A DNA stretch of 52,679 nt from Emticicia agri (GCF_004168285.1 NZ_SEWF01000046.1:1-52679), one strand, 5' to 3'. Counted from the first letter of the stretch, positions 8,304-17,989 are shown. A program made the numbers and translations. The notes: generated from the sequence alone by a model not told the origin.

Positions 8304-9740
8304 TTATTGACCTTGCCCTAATGAGTAAGCGGGTTTTCCGTCAAATGAATAAAGGTTTTCTGTTTTGATAGTATCAATGTTTTCATTAAGGGCATTTTCT
8401 AAAAGCCTGATGATTGCTTTTTTGCTGATCTCAACTCCTTCAACGGGTTTAAAGCGACATCTCCAGTGATCAGTACAGAAGGTTTCTTTGAACCCATTAG
8501 GCCATACTTTTATACCTCTGTTGGTAATCATATTCAGATGGAGCGATTCACTTTCAATTCGCTTAATTTTGTTTGCTAATTCATCTGGATTTGTACCTGA
8601 CCAGTGAACAAACACGTCAACACCGACTAAATCTTTATTGGCAGAAGGTTTTCGTTTATATTTTGGCAGATTTAAATGAGAACTGTTGGCGTATGAGACG
8701 GCCTTTAGAAGCGTGGGCTTATTCCCCAGATTGGCAATCACCGCTTTAGCAAATTCTTTAGTACCCACTTTCTGTTTACTGATTCCTTCTTTGAAAATAT
8801 CATAGGTGTGAATACCATCTTCTAATGTTTTTAACCATGCGTTTTGCACATTTTCTGCAATAGCGGTTTGTCCGATATGGTTCAGCATCATAATCGACCC
8901 CTGTAATAAACCTGAAGGATTAGCTATATTTTGCCCGGCTCTTCTTGGTGCCGAACCATGTATGGCCTCAAACATAGCGCATTCTTCCCCTATATTAGCT
9001 GAGCCTGCCAGCCCTACTGACCCTGTTATCTGGGCAGCCACATCACTCAGCACATCTCCATATAAATTGGGCATCACAATTACATCAAATGCCTCCGGAG
9101 TATCAGCCATTTTAGCTGCGCCAATATCAATTATCCAATGCTCGTTTTCTATTTCCGGATATTCTTTGGCAATTTCATCGAATACCTGATGAAACAAACC
9201 GTCTGTTTGCTTCATGATATTGTCCTTGGTAAAACAGGTTACCTTTTTTCTGTTTTGCTGTCTGGCATATTCAAAAGCATAGCGAACAATTTTTTCACAT
9301 CCGGGTCTGCTGATTAATTTCAGGCATTGTACCACTTCGTCAGTTTGCTGATGTTCAATACCTGCATACAAATCTTCTTCATTTTCTCTGATAATAACAA
9401 GGTCCATTACCGGATGCTTGGTGCTCACAAATGGGTGTAAACTCATGCAAGGTCTTACATTTGAGTAAAGCCCGAGAAATTTTCTGGTTGTTACATTCAG
9501 GCTTTTGTAACCTCCGCCTTGTGGTGTAGTAATAGGAGCTTTCAGAATTATTTTATTTTTTCTGATAATGTCCCAGGCCTTTGGAGCAATACCCGAAGTA
9601 TTACCCGACAGATACACTTTCTCACCTACTTCTATTTCTTCGGTTTCAATTTTAGCGCCTGCTGCTAAAATTATTTCAAGTGTAGCGTCCATTATTTCAG
9701 GCCCTATTCCATCACCTTTGGCAATTGTTATTTTTGTCAT
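8304..9740 (-). CDS. icd: NADP-dependent isocitrate dehydrogenase (Thermus-type, long form)
   Basis: This 478-aa cytoplasmic TCA-cycle enzyme oxidatively decarboxylates isocitrate to 2-oxoglutarate. The N-terminal KGDGIGPEIM motif, the substrate-binding YSNVRP region (residues ~92-97), RENEEDLYAG, the metal-binding aspartates in VMPNLYGDVLSDVAAQ and the nucleotide-binding EAIHGSAP stretch are all present. The extra ~140 C-terminal residues (GVDVFVHWSGTNPDELA onward) mark the long Thermus-like class that Bacteroidota often carry instead of the E. coli type. Cofactor choice is inferred from that class. A LysR regulator is encoded divergently 93 bp away, and an 82-aa gene follows 11 bp downstream. 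The start at 9740 gives the canonical MTKITIAKGDGIGP N-terminus. Confidence 0.93.
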   Translation of the reverse strand: MTKITIAKGDGIGPEIMDATLEIILAAGAKIETEEIEVGEKVYLSGNTSGIAPKAWDIIRKNKIILKAPITTPQGGGYKSLNVTTRKFLGLYSNVRPCMSLHPFVSTKHPVMDLVIIRENEEDLYAGIEHQQTDEVVQCLKLISRPGCEKIVRYAFEYARQQNRKKVTCFTKDNIMKQTDGLFHQVFDEIAKEYPEIENEHWIIDIGAAKMADTPEAFDVIVMPNLYGDVLSDVAAQITGSVGLAGSANIGEECAMFEAIHGSAPRRAGQNIANPSGLLQGSIMMLNHIGQTAIAENVQNAWLKTLEDGIHTYDIFKEGISKQKVGTKEFAKAVIANLGNKPTLLKAVSYANSSHLNLPKYKRKPSANKDLVGVDVFVHWSGTNPDELANKIKRIESESLHLNMITNRGIKVWPNGFKETFCTDHWRCRFKPVEGVEISKKAIIRLLENALNENIDTIKTENLYSFDGKPAYSLGQGQ

Positions 9741-9801
9741 TTTGAATTGAGTTTATTTTTAACGGCACAAAGTTGAGTATTTCAATTAATAAATTTTTAT
9801 T

Positions 9802-9809
9802 TATATTTG
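9802..9809 (+). promoter_or_regulatory. Bacteroidota-type -7 box of the LysR gene
   Basis: TATATTTG matches the Bacteroidota TAnnTTTG consensus and lies 24 bp upstream of the LysR start at 9834. The nearest TTG for a -33 element is about 26 bp further upstream, longer than usual, so the call is tentative. Confidence 0.35.
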
Positions 9810-9833
9810 TAATAAAAATCATAAATATATCTT

Positions 9834-10757
9834 ATGAATTATACACTAAATCAGTTGCAAATTTTTTTAAAAGTTGTGCAGACACAAAGTGTAACCAAAG
9901 CTTCTGAAGATTTAAACCTGACTCAACCAGCCGTTTCTATTCAGTTAAAAAATTTTCAGGACCAGTTTGATATACCTCTGACAGAGGTAGTCGGTAGAAA
10001 AATTCATATAACCGATTTTGGACGAGAGATTGCAGAAGCGGCTGAAAATATTATTAATCAGGTGTATGCTATCAATTATAAAACTTTGGCATATAAAGGC
10101 CAGTTGACAGGCCGATTAAAGATTTCGGTAGTATCAACAGGAAAGTATGTTATGCCATACTTTCTTGCTGATTTTATGCATAAACATTCTGGAATAGAAT
10201 TAGTGATGGATGTAACTAATAAAAGTAAGGTTGTAGAAAGTCTTGAAAATAATGAAGTAGACTTCGCTCTTGTTTCTATTTTGCCAACTATATTAAACGT
10301 GGAGAAACTTGATTTACTTCAAAACAAATTATACCTGGTAGGAAATGCTCACATGAAGCCTGATAATGATAATCCCATAAAGGAAATCTTTGCGAATTTA
10401 CCTCTGATTTTTAGGGAAAAAGGTTCAGGTACCAGACAAACTATGGAAAAATTTATTGATAATAGTGATATTTCAGTCTTAAAAAAGATGGAACTTACTT
10501 CTAATGAAGCGGTAAAACAAGCAGTATTAGCTGGGTTAGGGTATTCAATTATGCCGCTCATAGGCATAAGAAATGAGCTATATAATAATGAGTTATACAT
10601 TATTCCAATTGATGGTCTGCCGATTAAAACTACCTGGAGTTTGATATGGCTAAAAGGTAAAAAACATTCTCCTGTTTCTTCGGCATTTCTTTCCTATTTG
10701 GCAGAAGAAAGAGCGCAAATTGTTCAGAAAAGGTTTAGCTGGTATGAGCACTATTAA
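9834..10757 (+). CDS. LysR-family transcriptional regulator
   Basis: A 307-aa regulator with an N-terminal winged HTH (residues ~4-62; NQLQIFLKVVQTQSVTKASE followed by LNLTQPAVSIQLKNF) and a two-lobed periplasmic-binding-like effector domain (about 90-300; RLKISVVSTGKYVMPYFLAD, with GSGTR near residue 200). The effector motifs are closest in style to the CbbR/CysB branch. It is transcribed divergently from icd with a 93-bp spacer, the classic arrangement in which a LysR protein controls its neighbour, so control of icd by a metabolite is likely but unproven. Length and motifs are complete. Confidence 0.92.
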   Translation: MNYTLNQLQIFLKVVQTQSVTKASEDLNLTQPAVSIQLKNFQDQFDIPLTEVVGRKIHITDFGREIAEAAENIINQVYAINYKTLAYKGQLTGRLKISVVSTGKYVMPYFLADFMHKHSGIELVMDVTNKSKVVESLENNEVDFALVSILPTILNVEKLDLLQNKLYLVGNAHMKPDNDNPIKEIFANLPLIFREKGSGTRQTMEKFIDNSDISVLKKMELTSNEAVKQAVLAGLGYSIMPLIGIRNELYNNELYIIPIDGLPIKTTWSLIWLKGKKHSPVSSAFLSYLAEERAQIVQKRFSWYEHY

Positions 10758-11092
10758 TAGCTCAAAGTCAAAAAATAAAAGGCTCTAAAAAACCAATAAT
10801 GCTTTACAAAATCAATACAAAGAATGCTATGCTTCTAATAATCTTCATTAGCATTAAAACTGTCATTTTGTCCATTAATTCTCACATGCCATATATTAGA
10901 AGCTGTTTGAGTTAATCTTATTGAATTAAAAAAGTCGTTTTTTGTTCAATACTGCGCTTTAAAAACCGTCATTTAGCTCTGCTAAACTCCGGTTTTTAAA
11001 TCTTGTCTTGAAGCAAAAACCGCTCTTTTTTACCTTCAAAATTTAACTCAAACAGCTTCTTACTTTCTCTGAAAGCAATAATATGCTCGTCA
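10758..11092. other. intergenic gap dominated by a palindromic repeat
   Basis: The 335 bases between the LysR gene and the convergent SDR gene contain no coding frame. Half of it is the 163-bp palindromic element at 10898-11060. The first 140 bases are plain AT-rich sequence. Confidence 0.6.
10898..11060. repeat. 163-bp imperfect palindrome with 18-bp perfect terminal inverted repeats
   Basis: The ends AGAAGCTGTTTGAGTTAA (10898-10915) and its exact complement (11043-11060) bound a sequence whose two halves can be aligned along nearly their whole length. Shared blocks include TAAAAAAG, TTTTTG..TCAA and TTTAAAAACCG, and a short centre sits around 10975-10982. A TTA trinucleotide flanks GAAGC...GCTTC on both sides and could be a target duplication. 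It has no ORF. It is probably a MITE-like or REP-like dispersed element able to form one long hairpin; it also lies between convergent genes, where it could terminate both. Confidence 0.65.
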
Positions 11093-11911
11093 TTACGTCG
11101 ATTGTGCCTGATGCCTGGTCATGTTGCCCATTACCTTATTCATGATAAGTACCTTTACCCGGCGGGGTACTGTCATTAGAGAGTAAACCAAAAACTTGGT
11201 TAATGTGCCAGGAAGAACCGTGGTTTTTCTGCCTAAGGCTTTTAAGATAGGAGCGCCAATTTGCTCCGGTGTCAGAGAAAAGCCCATTTTCATATCAGCT
11301 CTTTGCCCGAAACCACTTTTTACCGGCCCGGGAGCTGCGGCCAGTATATCAACTCCCAGTGGTTTTAGTTCTATCGCCAAAGCTTCTGCCAGCGATTGCA
11401 CATAGGCCTTGGTAGCGGCATAATTGGCTGCATGGGGTACTCCCTGAAATGCCACCATCGAACTCATCAGGATAATTCCACCTCGTTTATGCTGAACAAA
11501 CACCTTACTAAAATGATGAGTAAGTATCAGTAAGGCCTCACAATTGACCCTTAGCATTGATTTCTCGGCTTCTATAGAATTATTGATAAATTCACCGGAT
11601 GTTCCAAAACCTGCCGAAACAATCAAAAGACCCACCTCTAAATTTTTACTACTTTCAATAATGGTATTGATGGTATCTTCACTTGAAACATCTCCTGGTA
11701 CCGAAAGCACTTGTACAGCAAACCTTCGTTGAAAATCTTGTCTGATTTCTTCCAGTTTCAGCTCATTACGGGCGTTAATTAATAAGTTGATTCCGGCTTC
11801 AGCTAATCTTAGGGCTAATTCATAACCTATACCTGATGACGCACCTGTAACAACTGCCCAGGAGCCATATTTTTCTTTCATTCTGTTTTTCTCTTTCGCC
11901 GAAAATTTCAT
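11093..11911 (-). CDS. short-chain dehydrogenase/reductase (SDR) family oxidoreductase
   Basis: A cytoplasmic 272-aa NAD(P)-dependent oxidoreductase of the classical SDR fold. The cofactor motif TGASSGIG is at residues 22-29, SAGFG replaces the usual NNAG near 99-103, and the catalytic pieces are Ser150/151 (ILMSSMVAF) with Tyr164 and Lys168 in YAATK. The C-terminal extension with a VLPGTLTKFLVYSLMTVPRR stretch resembles membrane-associated SDRs of the DltE/YqjQ type. The substrate is unknown. A Crp-like regulator gene lies 93 bp upstream on the same strand. An internal start at residue 11 (MKEKYGSWAVV) would also leave the fold intact. Confidence 0.88.
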   Translation of the reverse strand: MKFSAKEKNRMKEKYGSWAVVTGASSGIGYELALRLAEAGINLLINARNELKLEEIRQDFQRRFAVQVLSVPGDVSSEDTINTIIESSKNLEVGLLIVSAGFGTSGEFINNSIEAEKSMLRVNCEALLILTHHFSKVFVQHKRGGIILMSSMVAFQGVPHAANYAATKAYVQSLAEALAIELKPLGVDILAAAPGPVKSGFGQRADMKMGFSLTPEQIGAPILKALGRKTTVLPGTLTKFLVYSLMTVPRRVKVLIMNKVMGNMTRHQAQST

Positions 11912-12004
11912 GGTTCTGTTTAAAATTTACAGCCACAAAATTATATCCGCTTTTTAGCTAAAAACGATAACAAATGTTTAGATTTTGAAGGTATTAATCA
12001 ATTT

Positions 12005-12574
12005 TCAGACGTAAGTACGTTTTAATCGGCTAAGGTGAACAGAAGTAATACCCAGATAAGAAGCTATCATGTGTTGTGGTGCACGGTTGTGTATATCCGG
12101 GAAAACCTGTGTGATAGTTTCGTAGCGTTGTTGGGGTGTTTCAAAATATTGCTTTCGTATCTGGTTATCATGATAAACAAAATAATATTCGGCAATGAGT
12201 CTGCCTAACCTGTCGCCTTGCTTCAGGTTATGGTATCCCCATTCTATCGCTTCTCTTGGCATCACTACGGCTTCAATCGATTCGAGTGCCTGAAGATAAT
12301 AGATAGAAGGCGTTTTCTGTAAGAAACTGGCGTAGTCAGCTATAAACTGATTTTCGATCGTAAAATTAGTCGTATGTTCTACGCCTTCATTGTCAATCAG
12401 AATATTACGACTGATGCCTTTCGTGATAAAAAAAACTTCATTGCATATTTTACCGGGGGTGCTGAGATAAGTTTTTCGGCTGAAACTTTTCAGGTAACAG
12501 TATCCGAGAAGGGAATCTGTTTCAGTGTCAGAAATACTTATCATTTGCCTGATGGCTCTGATGAACTGTTCCAT
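12005..12574 (-). CDS. Crp/Fnr-family transcriptional regulator
   Basis: A 189-aa protein with an N-terminal cyclic-nucleotide-binding-type beta-roll (about residues 20-115; KICNEVFFITKGISRNILID, EHTTNFTIENQFIADYASFL) and a short C-terminal HTH (APQHMIASYLGITSVHLSRL). It is the compact Bacteroidota form in which QQRYETITQVFP links the domains. No Fnr-type cysteine cluster and no obvious cAMP-contact arginine are seen, so the ligand is open. It lies 93 bp upstream of the SDR gene on the same strand, and many members of this group control a neighbouring oxidoreductase. The product is complete. Confidence 0.85.
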   Translation of the reverse strand: MEQFIRAIRQMISISDTETDSLLGYCYLKSFSRKTYLSTPGKICNEVFFITKGISRNILIDNEGVEHTTNFTIENQFIADYASFLQKTPSIYYLQALESIEAVVMPREAIEWGYHNLKQGDRLGRLIAEYYFVYHDNQIRKQYFETPQQRYETITQVFPDIHNRAPQHMIASYLGITSVHLSRLKRTYV

Positions 12575-12711
12575 AGACTATTCGAAAATTTCAATAATTT
12601 AAAGAAAATATTTCAAATTAATCATTCTATTTAAAAGTAAGCCTGTCGTCGAATGGAAAGATGGTATAAGATTCATTATTTTAATTACTTAAATTCCCCT
12701 TTAGGCGCGCA

Positions 12712-12748
12712 AAAAAACAGCCCTAAAGCAAATGCTTTAAGGCTGTTT
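12712..12748 (-). terminator. Rho-independent terminator of the DUF4394 gene
   Basis: The arms AAACAGCC and GGCTGTTT, extended by TAAAGC/GCTTTA across single mismatches, form a stem with a tiny loop. On the minus strand the stem is followed by a run of Ts (A-run at 12711-12717 on the plus strand). It lies 20 bp past the stop of the gene at 12768. Confidence 0.82.
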
Positions 12749-12767
12749 CTCAATTCTCACAAATTTA

Positions 12768-14273
12768 TCAAAACCCTAAACCGATAGTAAAGGCGCGCAT
12801 AGTAGTTGGCAAGTCGATGGTTTTAGTACTTGCTCCTGATGTTAGATTGATAGTGTAAATAGCAGATTTGTCTGCTACCCGCAACACGGCGTAGGCTGTT
12901 CCGCTACGGCTACCTATATCAAAACCTCCGGCCGCCTCAACATTAATTCCTAAATTGCCCACTTCTACCTGAGTCCCGTTATTAGGTGGGTCTTGTTTGG
13001 TCAGTTTGTCGGTCATATGGTCAATGTTGTAGAGGGCTGTTGTAGTAGTACCTGCAAAATTGTTGGTATAAGCCGACGATGTAACGCTTGGCGTGGCCGG
13101 ATTTAATGCGCCATCTACGGCCGCAATGGCTCCTGTCTCAGGGTGTAAACGCAGATTTTGCCCTGTATTACTGATACACCGGATTCTATCAACGGTAGGA
13201 TTAAAATCGAACCCGAAACTGGTTCCTGACAAAAGTGTGGCGAATGGTGCAGTACCTACCGCAGTAGCTGCCCCTGACGACATATTTAAGACATATATAC
13301 GACTTGTGCTACCCAAGGCATAGAGTTGTCCGGTAGCCGGGCGCATATCAATCCCTAAGATGGTTTCTCCGTTCTGCAAACCTGTGATGGTTTTGCTAAC
13401 AGGTGTACCTGCTTTCATGAAATTAAAAATCAGCAGGTTATTGGCATCATCAACACCATAGGCCACCGGAGCGGTAGGAATAGCCAGCCCTATGATATTG
13501 CCTGATGGTAAATTGCCTAATTTACTGAGTTTACCTGTGGTTAAATCTACCTGATGCAGTTCCCATTTTCCGCCTGTCATTACGGCTGCAAGGGCTATAT
13601 CTCCTTCCGGGCTAATATCAAAACCTGCCGCCATCGTTACATCTATACCCAAAGCACCGACTTCTACCAATGTGCCATTGTTAGGTGGGTCTTGTTTGTA
13701 TAATTTATCCGATTTCGGGTCAATATCATATAAAACAGTAGTAGTAACCCCTGCCATATTATTGGTATAAGCCACGGCTTCAATACCCGGACTTGAACCG
13801 CCGTTAATAGCGCCGTCAGTGGCGGCTACTGCGCCTGTTTCAGGGTGTAAACGCAGGTTTTGCCCGCTACTGGTTACGAGCCTGATTCTATCCACTGTCG
13901 GGTTAAAATCAAGCGCCACTGCCGAGCCACTCACTACAGGATTAAGCGCAGATGCACCGATTAAACGGGCAGAGCCATTTTCCTGATTAATGACATAAAT
14001 ACGATTTTGAGAACTTACGCCATAGAGTTCTCCGGTGGCAGGACGAAAATCAATAGCCGTTATGGCATCACTTGCCTGTAAGCCTGTAATGTTTGTGGTG
14101 GTCATGGCCGTTTCTGAACTCATGGCATTGATTTTCAGTAACTTATTGCCATCAACCAAGGTGAAAAACGTTACATCAGGCTTAATGATGTCGATAGTTT
14201 TGCTGTCATCTTCACAAGATGAGATAATAAGACCCAAAAGAAGAAATGCCGTATAGAATCTGATTGTTTTCAT
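12768..14273 (-). CDS. DUF4394 double-domain lipoprotein
   Basis: The 501-aa product starts with a lipoprotein signal (FLLLGLIISSC, acylated Cys20) and consists of two homologous halves of about 230 residues. Each half repeats the DUF4394 sequence blocks VALDFNPTVDRIRLVTSSGQ / GFDFNPTVDRIRCISNTGQ, NLRLHPETGA, YTNN.AG.TTT.LY.ID and QDPPNNGT. The family is predicted to fold as a beta-propeller, often exported and sometimes fused to calcium-binding or sorting domains; its function is not established. It stands alone between the Crp-like gene and the ABC exporter, with its own terminator. An internal duplication of one ancestral domain is clear from the sequence. Confidence 0.88.
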   Translation of the reverse strand: MKTIRFYTAFLLLGLIISSCEDDSKTIDIIKPDVTFFTLVDGNKLLKINAMSSETAMTTTNITGLQASDAITAIDFRPATGELYGVSSQNRIYVINQENGSARLIGASALNPVVSGSAVALDFNPTVDRIRLVTSSGQNLRLHPETGAVAATDGAINGGSSPGIEAVAYTNNMAGVTTTVLYDIDPKSDKLYKQDPPNNGTLVEVGALGIDVTMAAGFDISPEGDIALAAVMTGGKWELHQVDLTTGKLSKLGNLPSGNIIGLAIPTAPVAYGVDDANNLLIFNFMKAGTPVSKTITGLQNGETILGIDMRPATGQLYALGSTSRIYVLNMSSGAATAVGTAPFATLLSGTSFGFDFNPTVDRIRCISNTGQNLRLHPETGAIAAVDGALNPATPSVTSSAYTNNFAGTTTTALYNIDHMTDKLTKQDPPNNGTQVEVGNLGINVEAAGGFDIGSRSGTAYAVLRVADKSAIYTINLTSGASTKTIDLPTTMRAFTIGLGF

Positions 14274-14424
14274 AAATGTGTGATTATTGTAATAACTATT
14301 TTATTGGTAATTACGGAGAAAAGACTGCTTCGGTTTTAATTTTGTTTTAATTTGATTTTAATATGGAAAGAGTTATTGCAGATTCTCAGAATAAGACTTG
14401 TAGAAATAGACTGGAAAGAGGTAA

Positions 14425-14457
14425 TAAAAAAAGCCAACAGCAATGCGCTGATGGCTT
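14425..14457 (-). terminator. Rho-independent terminator of the ABC exporter operon
   Basis: AAGCCAACAGC and GCTGATGGCTT form an 11-bp stem with one mismatch around a 5-nt loop. An A-run at 14425-14432 reads as a T-run on the minus strand. It lies 20 bp after the stop of the permease-peptidase gene. Confidence 0.85.
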
Positions 14458-14476
14458 GAAATGATTAATAAATTAT

Positions 14477-17400
14477 TCACTTCACCCGATAAATTGTCCC
14501 CTCATCACCCTTTATCATTTTCTCATGAGGGTCTAAAACAAGTTTTACAGGCTTTTCAGTATGGGTTACTTTAATACTGGCTTTGTTATGATTAACAGGG
14601 AAACTCATTACCTGTTCCTTCCCATCTTTAAAAGAAAATCCCACTTCAATAGTACCCGAAAAATCTACCTTAGCCTGTTTGCCTTTACCATCTTCCTGGT
14701 ATTTATTAACAATCACTTCAAAAATGGTTTCATATTGATTATCAATTTGCCGTGCCTGGATAGATTGGGCAATGGGTTGGTAGATGATAATCTTTTTAAA
14801 CAAATCATCAATGGCAGGGTGTATAGAGGCATCAGTAAGTGCATATAACTCATTCAGAAAATCGGTAGTAATGGGTAGTGTATTACTACCTGCATATTTC
14901 TGATAGAGATTCCGCAAGGCGGTATTTACTTTGTCCTCGCCAATGAGTTCAGAGAGTTGATACATAGCTACCATGCCTTTTGAGTAAAACTGATGCAGAT
15001 TGCTGTAATCAGTTTTATAAAGTGGTTGCTCATCGCTGAAACCTCTGTCACTCAGGTAGATGTTTTTGTGCATCCGCACGTTTTCTAATACCCGTTTTTG
15101 TCCGTACATTTTTTTTACGAGCATCAGTTCGGTGTACATCGCAAGGGTTTCGCTCAGAAATCTTCCCCCTTCTCTTTCGTCGGGTACAAATCGGGTGCTT
15201 CCCCACCATATATGAGAAAGCTCATGGCCTGCCAGTTCATTAATCACATCCTGTTGCTTATCTCCTTTGATATTGGCATGAAAAACCATGTTTTCGGTCA
15301 TAAATATAGTGGCCGGATAGGCAGTAGCTGCAAAACCTTTGCTGAATGCCGAGATTTCGGCAAAGCGAATGGTGTTGAAAGGGTATTTCCCAAAATTAGT
15401 CTCGCAATAATCAAGCGTGTTTTTGGCATTGGCTATTAATCCGGCAACGTTTTCGTGGTGGGTAGGGTGGTAATATACTTCAATGTCAATACCCCGATGA
15501 CGGATTTTTCTGACAGCATAATTGGCAGAAGACACGCCAAACCTGAACCGGACAGGTACATCGGTTTTGTAATGAAAATAGTTGCGGTTATTGACAGTCC
15601 AATGGTTCACCAATTCGCCTATACCGATGGCTGTCTGATTGGCAGAAGTAGAAATTTGCATATCTATTGTCAACCATTCTGCTTCTTGTTGACGGGGTGC
15701 CTCCAGGTTTTTGTGTGGAGTTGCCTTGCCTAAATTACGTGCTTTTCGTTCTACTTCATTATCAATTTCGTTGCCGGACTGATAACCTAATTGCGGAAAA
15801 TAATTGCTGATACGCATAAATGCGCCGTTTTCTACGGGTGCATTGAAAGGACTCAGTTTTGTAAAAGCATTCCACGTATAGCTTAGTTCAAAATCTGCCT
15901 GAATACTATCCTGAGACTGTAAAGGTTTCGGCAGGTTAATCCAGTAATGTCCGAACTCCTCATCAGCAGTATTTACTTTTAGCCCAGCCACTTGCAGGCT
16001 TTTCAGCGAAATCTCAGGAGTGAGATAAAACAAAAGCTTCGTAATAGGTTGATTGGTACTGTTTTGCAAGGTATAAGTGGCTGAGACATTATACGCATTT
16101 TTTTCGGGAAATACATCAATTTTAGTTTGTACCGCCCTTATAGTCGGCTTGGGTAGATTTTGAAATTGTCGGTATTTTTTCTCATAATTGGCCTGCCATT
16201 CAAGTGTGCTTTCCTGGTCTGTTAAGTCTAACTGACTATTGATATAAATACCCGAGGCAGTAGCCATTATTACTAATACCAGAAGAGTTATTCCGATAGG
16301 CAAATTCCATGATTTCCTACCTCTTTGTTGGAATTGAACAGCCAATAGCATGATAATAAAAGTAGTACAAACCCCAAACAACATTCGCCAGCTAAATGCA
16401 ATGAGATGAGCCCCGAAACCACTCATAGTACTGTATTCTCCGCCAAAAGCATTTCCTATCCTAAGCAGAGGATGTGTAATGTGTATCGCAGTGCCGATAC
16501 TGGTGGTAGTGAGCAGTACAAAAATGGTGGACAATACCAGCCCAACGTATCTGTTTTTGCTCAATTGTTGAATGGCTATTACAATACCTGCACTTAATAT
16601 GAGTGGTAGTCCTGCTAAATAACTTATACTTATATACGTAAACCATTCGATGTGCGGATAATGATACACTAACTGAAAAACGATACCTGTCAGCACCACA
16701 CCTGTAATCAGCAGAAGAATGATACAAACCATTGAAAACCACTTGGCAAAAAACTGTATATACAGGCTCACAGGTGTAGTGTTTTCTATCAGATGAAAGT
16801 TCGACGAGCGGCTTCGCCAGAGCAGTTCGTTGCTATAAAACAAAATCACTAAACTACAAAGCGCAGGGAAAGTCTCTAAAATAGTATTGACTATTAAAGC
16901 GGTGCTTACATAGTTTTCGGGAATGCGAATACCCTGTTCAATTTCTCCATACATTTCCATCGAAACAAAGAAAACCATACCTATCAGAATCAGCAGGAAA
17001 GGAATACTTTTCAGTACAAATGTCAGGTCAATTTTTACCAGACTGAGCAGTGATTTAAACGAATGTGGTACACTGAAAGCCTGGGGGAGAACTGCACGAT
17101 AAGCCGGAATAAAACCTTTTGTCTGGGCTTTTTCCTTTACCTTTCTGCTTTTACTATCAACCGAAAAACTGAATAATTGATGCGATACCAACAGTAGTAT
17201 AAAAGATACTATCCCATAAAATAACCTGTTGAACAACATTGTGCCTGTAAGAGCAGTCAGTGTGGTATTGCGTTGAATAGCAGACCATTGAAGGGTGTGA
17301 TGCAAAAAGGCTGACAAGCCAAAAGGGTCAAATCGGGCAGCCATTTGCATAGATTCCTCGGTAGGAGGTAAGGCTCCTGCAATCAGGGGTGAACCTGAAA

Positions 17401-17989
17401 AAATGAGCGATACCTGATAGGCAATGAAAATAAATAAGCCCGATATATAGACAAGTAACTTGTTTTTTGTGAGTAAGCCTATACTACACACCACAGCAGA
17501 ACAGAAAAAAGCATTGGGTAGGGTAAGCAACAAAAAAGGTTGATAATAATACCAGAGATGAAAAGGCCCCATCTCGCTGGCATCAAAGCGGGACATGGTT
17601 TGCCCTACGGCAAAGCCTGTTACTAACAGAAAAAAAGTGAAGCTATTGATACCAAAAACAATGAGAAATCTGCTCAGAAAGAAGTTGATTTTCTTTAAAG
17701 GAGTGGCATACAACACCATAGAAAAATGATGCTCCTGCTCACGGAACAATACCTGTGCAGCTAAGATACTTGACGAAAATATGCAGATGAGCGATAAATA
17801 CCCTAAAATATAGGTAATAGCAAAAGGTGAATTGCGGAAAGTATTTTCAGTAGTGAATGCTGAAAATGAAGAACCGCCTACAAAACCCAGCCCTAAAAAC
17901 GCCAATAAAACGACATATATCCAGACTCTTTTGAAAAAGAGACTCAACTCAAATGCGAGAAGATATTTAAACTGTGTTGTGGTTTTCAT
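14477..17989 (-). CDS. ABC transporter permease fused to an M1-family metallopeptidase
   Basis: This 1170-aa protein has two parts. Residues 1-590 carry many hydrophobic segments in two permease-like sets (for example WIYVVLLAFLGLGFVGGSSF near the start and IPFLLILIGMVFFVSMEMYG midway). Residues ~620-1170 are an M1 aminopeptidase-like domain with the zinc motif HELSH (His922, Glu923, His926) and a downstream ETLAMYTELM helix with Glu947 as the probable third ligand. Fusions of this kind occur in Bacteroidota next to an ABC ATPase. The peptidase would face the periplasm and might process an exported peptide, or be regulatory. The gene overlaps the upstream ATPase gene by 4 bp, so the two are translationally coupled. 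The substrate is unknown. Confidence 0.88.
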   Translation of the reverse strand: MKTTTQFKYLLAFELSLFFKRVWIYVVLLAFLGLGFVGGSSFSAFTTENTFRNSPFAITYILGYLSLICIFSSSILAAQVLFREQEHHFSMVLYATPLKKINFFLSRFLIVFGINSFTFFLLVTGFAVGQTMSRFDASEMGPFHLWYYYQPFLLLTLPNAFFCSAVVCSIGLLTKNKLLVYISGLFIFIAYQVSLIFSGSPLIAGALPPTEESMQMAARFDPFGLSAFLHHTLQWSAIQRNTTLTALTGTMLFNRLFYGIVSFILLLVSHQLFSFSVDSKSRKVKEKAQTKGFIPAYRAVLPQAFSVPHSFKSLLSLVKIDLTFVLKSIPFLLILIGMVFFVSMEMYGEIEQGIRIPENYVSTALIVNTILETFPALCSLVILFYSNELLWRSRSSNFHLIENTTPVSLYIQFFAKWFSMVCIILLLITGVVLTGIVFQLVYHYPHIEWFTYISISYLAGLPLILSAGIVIAIQQLSKNRYVGLVLSTIFVLLTTTSIGTAIHITHPLLRIGNAFGGEYSTMSGFGAHLIAFSWRMLFGVCTTFIIMLLAVQFQQRGRKSWNLPIGITLLVLVIMATASGIYINSQLDLTDQESTLEWQANYEKKYRQFQNLPKPTIRAVQTKIDVFPEKNAYNVSATYTLQNSTNQPITKLLFYLTPEISLKSLQVAGLKVNTADEEFGHYWINLPKPLQSQDSIQADFELSYTWNAFTKLSPFNAPVENGAFMRISNYFPQLGYQSGNEIDNEVERKARNLGKATPHKNLEAPRQQEAEWLTIDMQISTSANQTAIGIGELVNHWTVNNRNYFHYKTDVPVRFRFGVSSANYAVRKIRHRGIDIEVYYHPTHHENVAGLIANAKNTLDYCETNFGKYPFNTIRFAEISAFSKGFAATAYPATIFMTENMVFHANIKGDKQQDVINELAGHELSHIWWGSTRFVPDEREGGRFLSETLAMYTELMLVKKMYGQKRVLENVRMHKNIYLSDRGFSDEQPLYKTDYSNLHQFYSKGMVAMYQLSELIGEDKVNTALRNLYQKYAGSNTLPITTDFLNELYALTDASIHPAIDDLFKKIIIYQPIAQSIQARQIDNQYETIFEVIVNKYQEDGKGKQAKVDFSGTIEVGFSFKDGKEQVMSFPVNHNKASIKVTHTEKPVKLVLDPHEKMIKGDEGTIYRVK

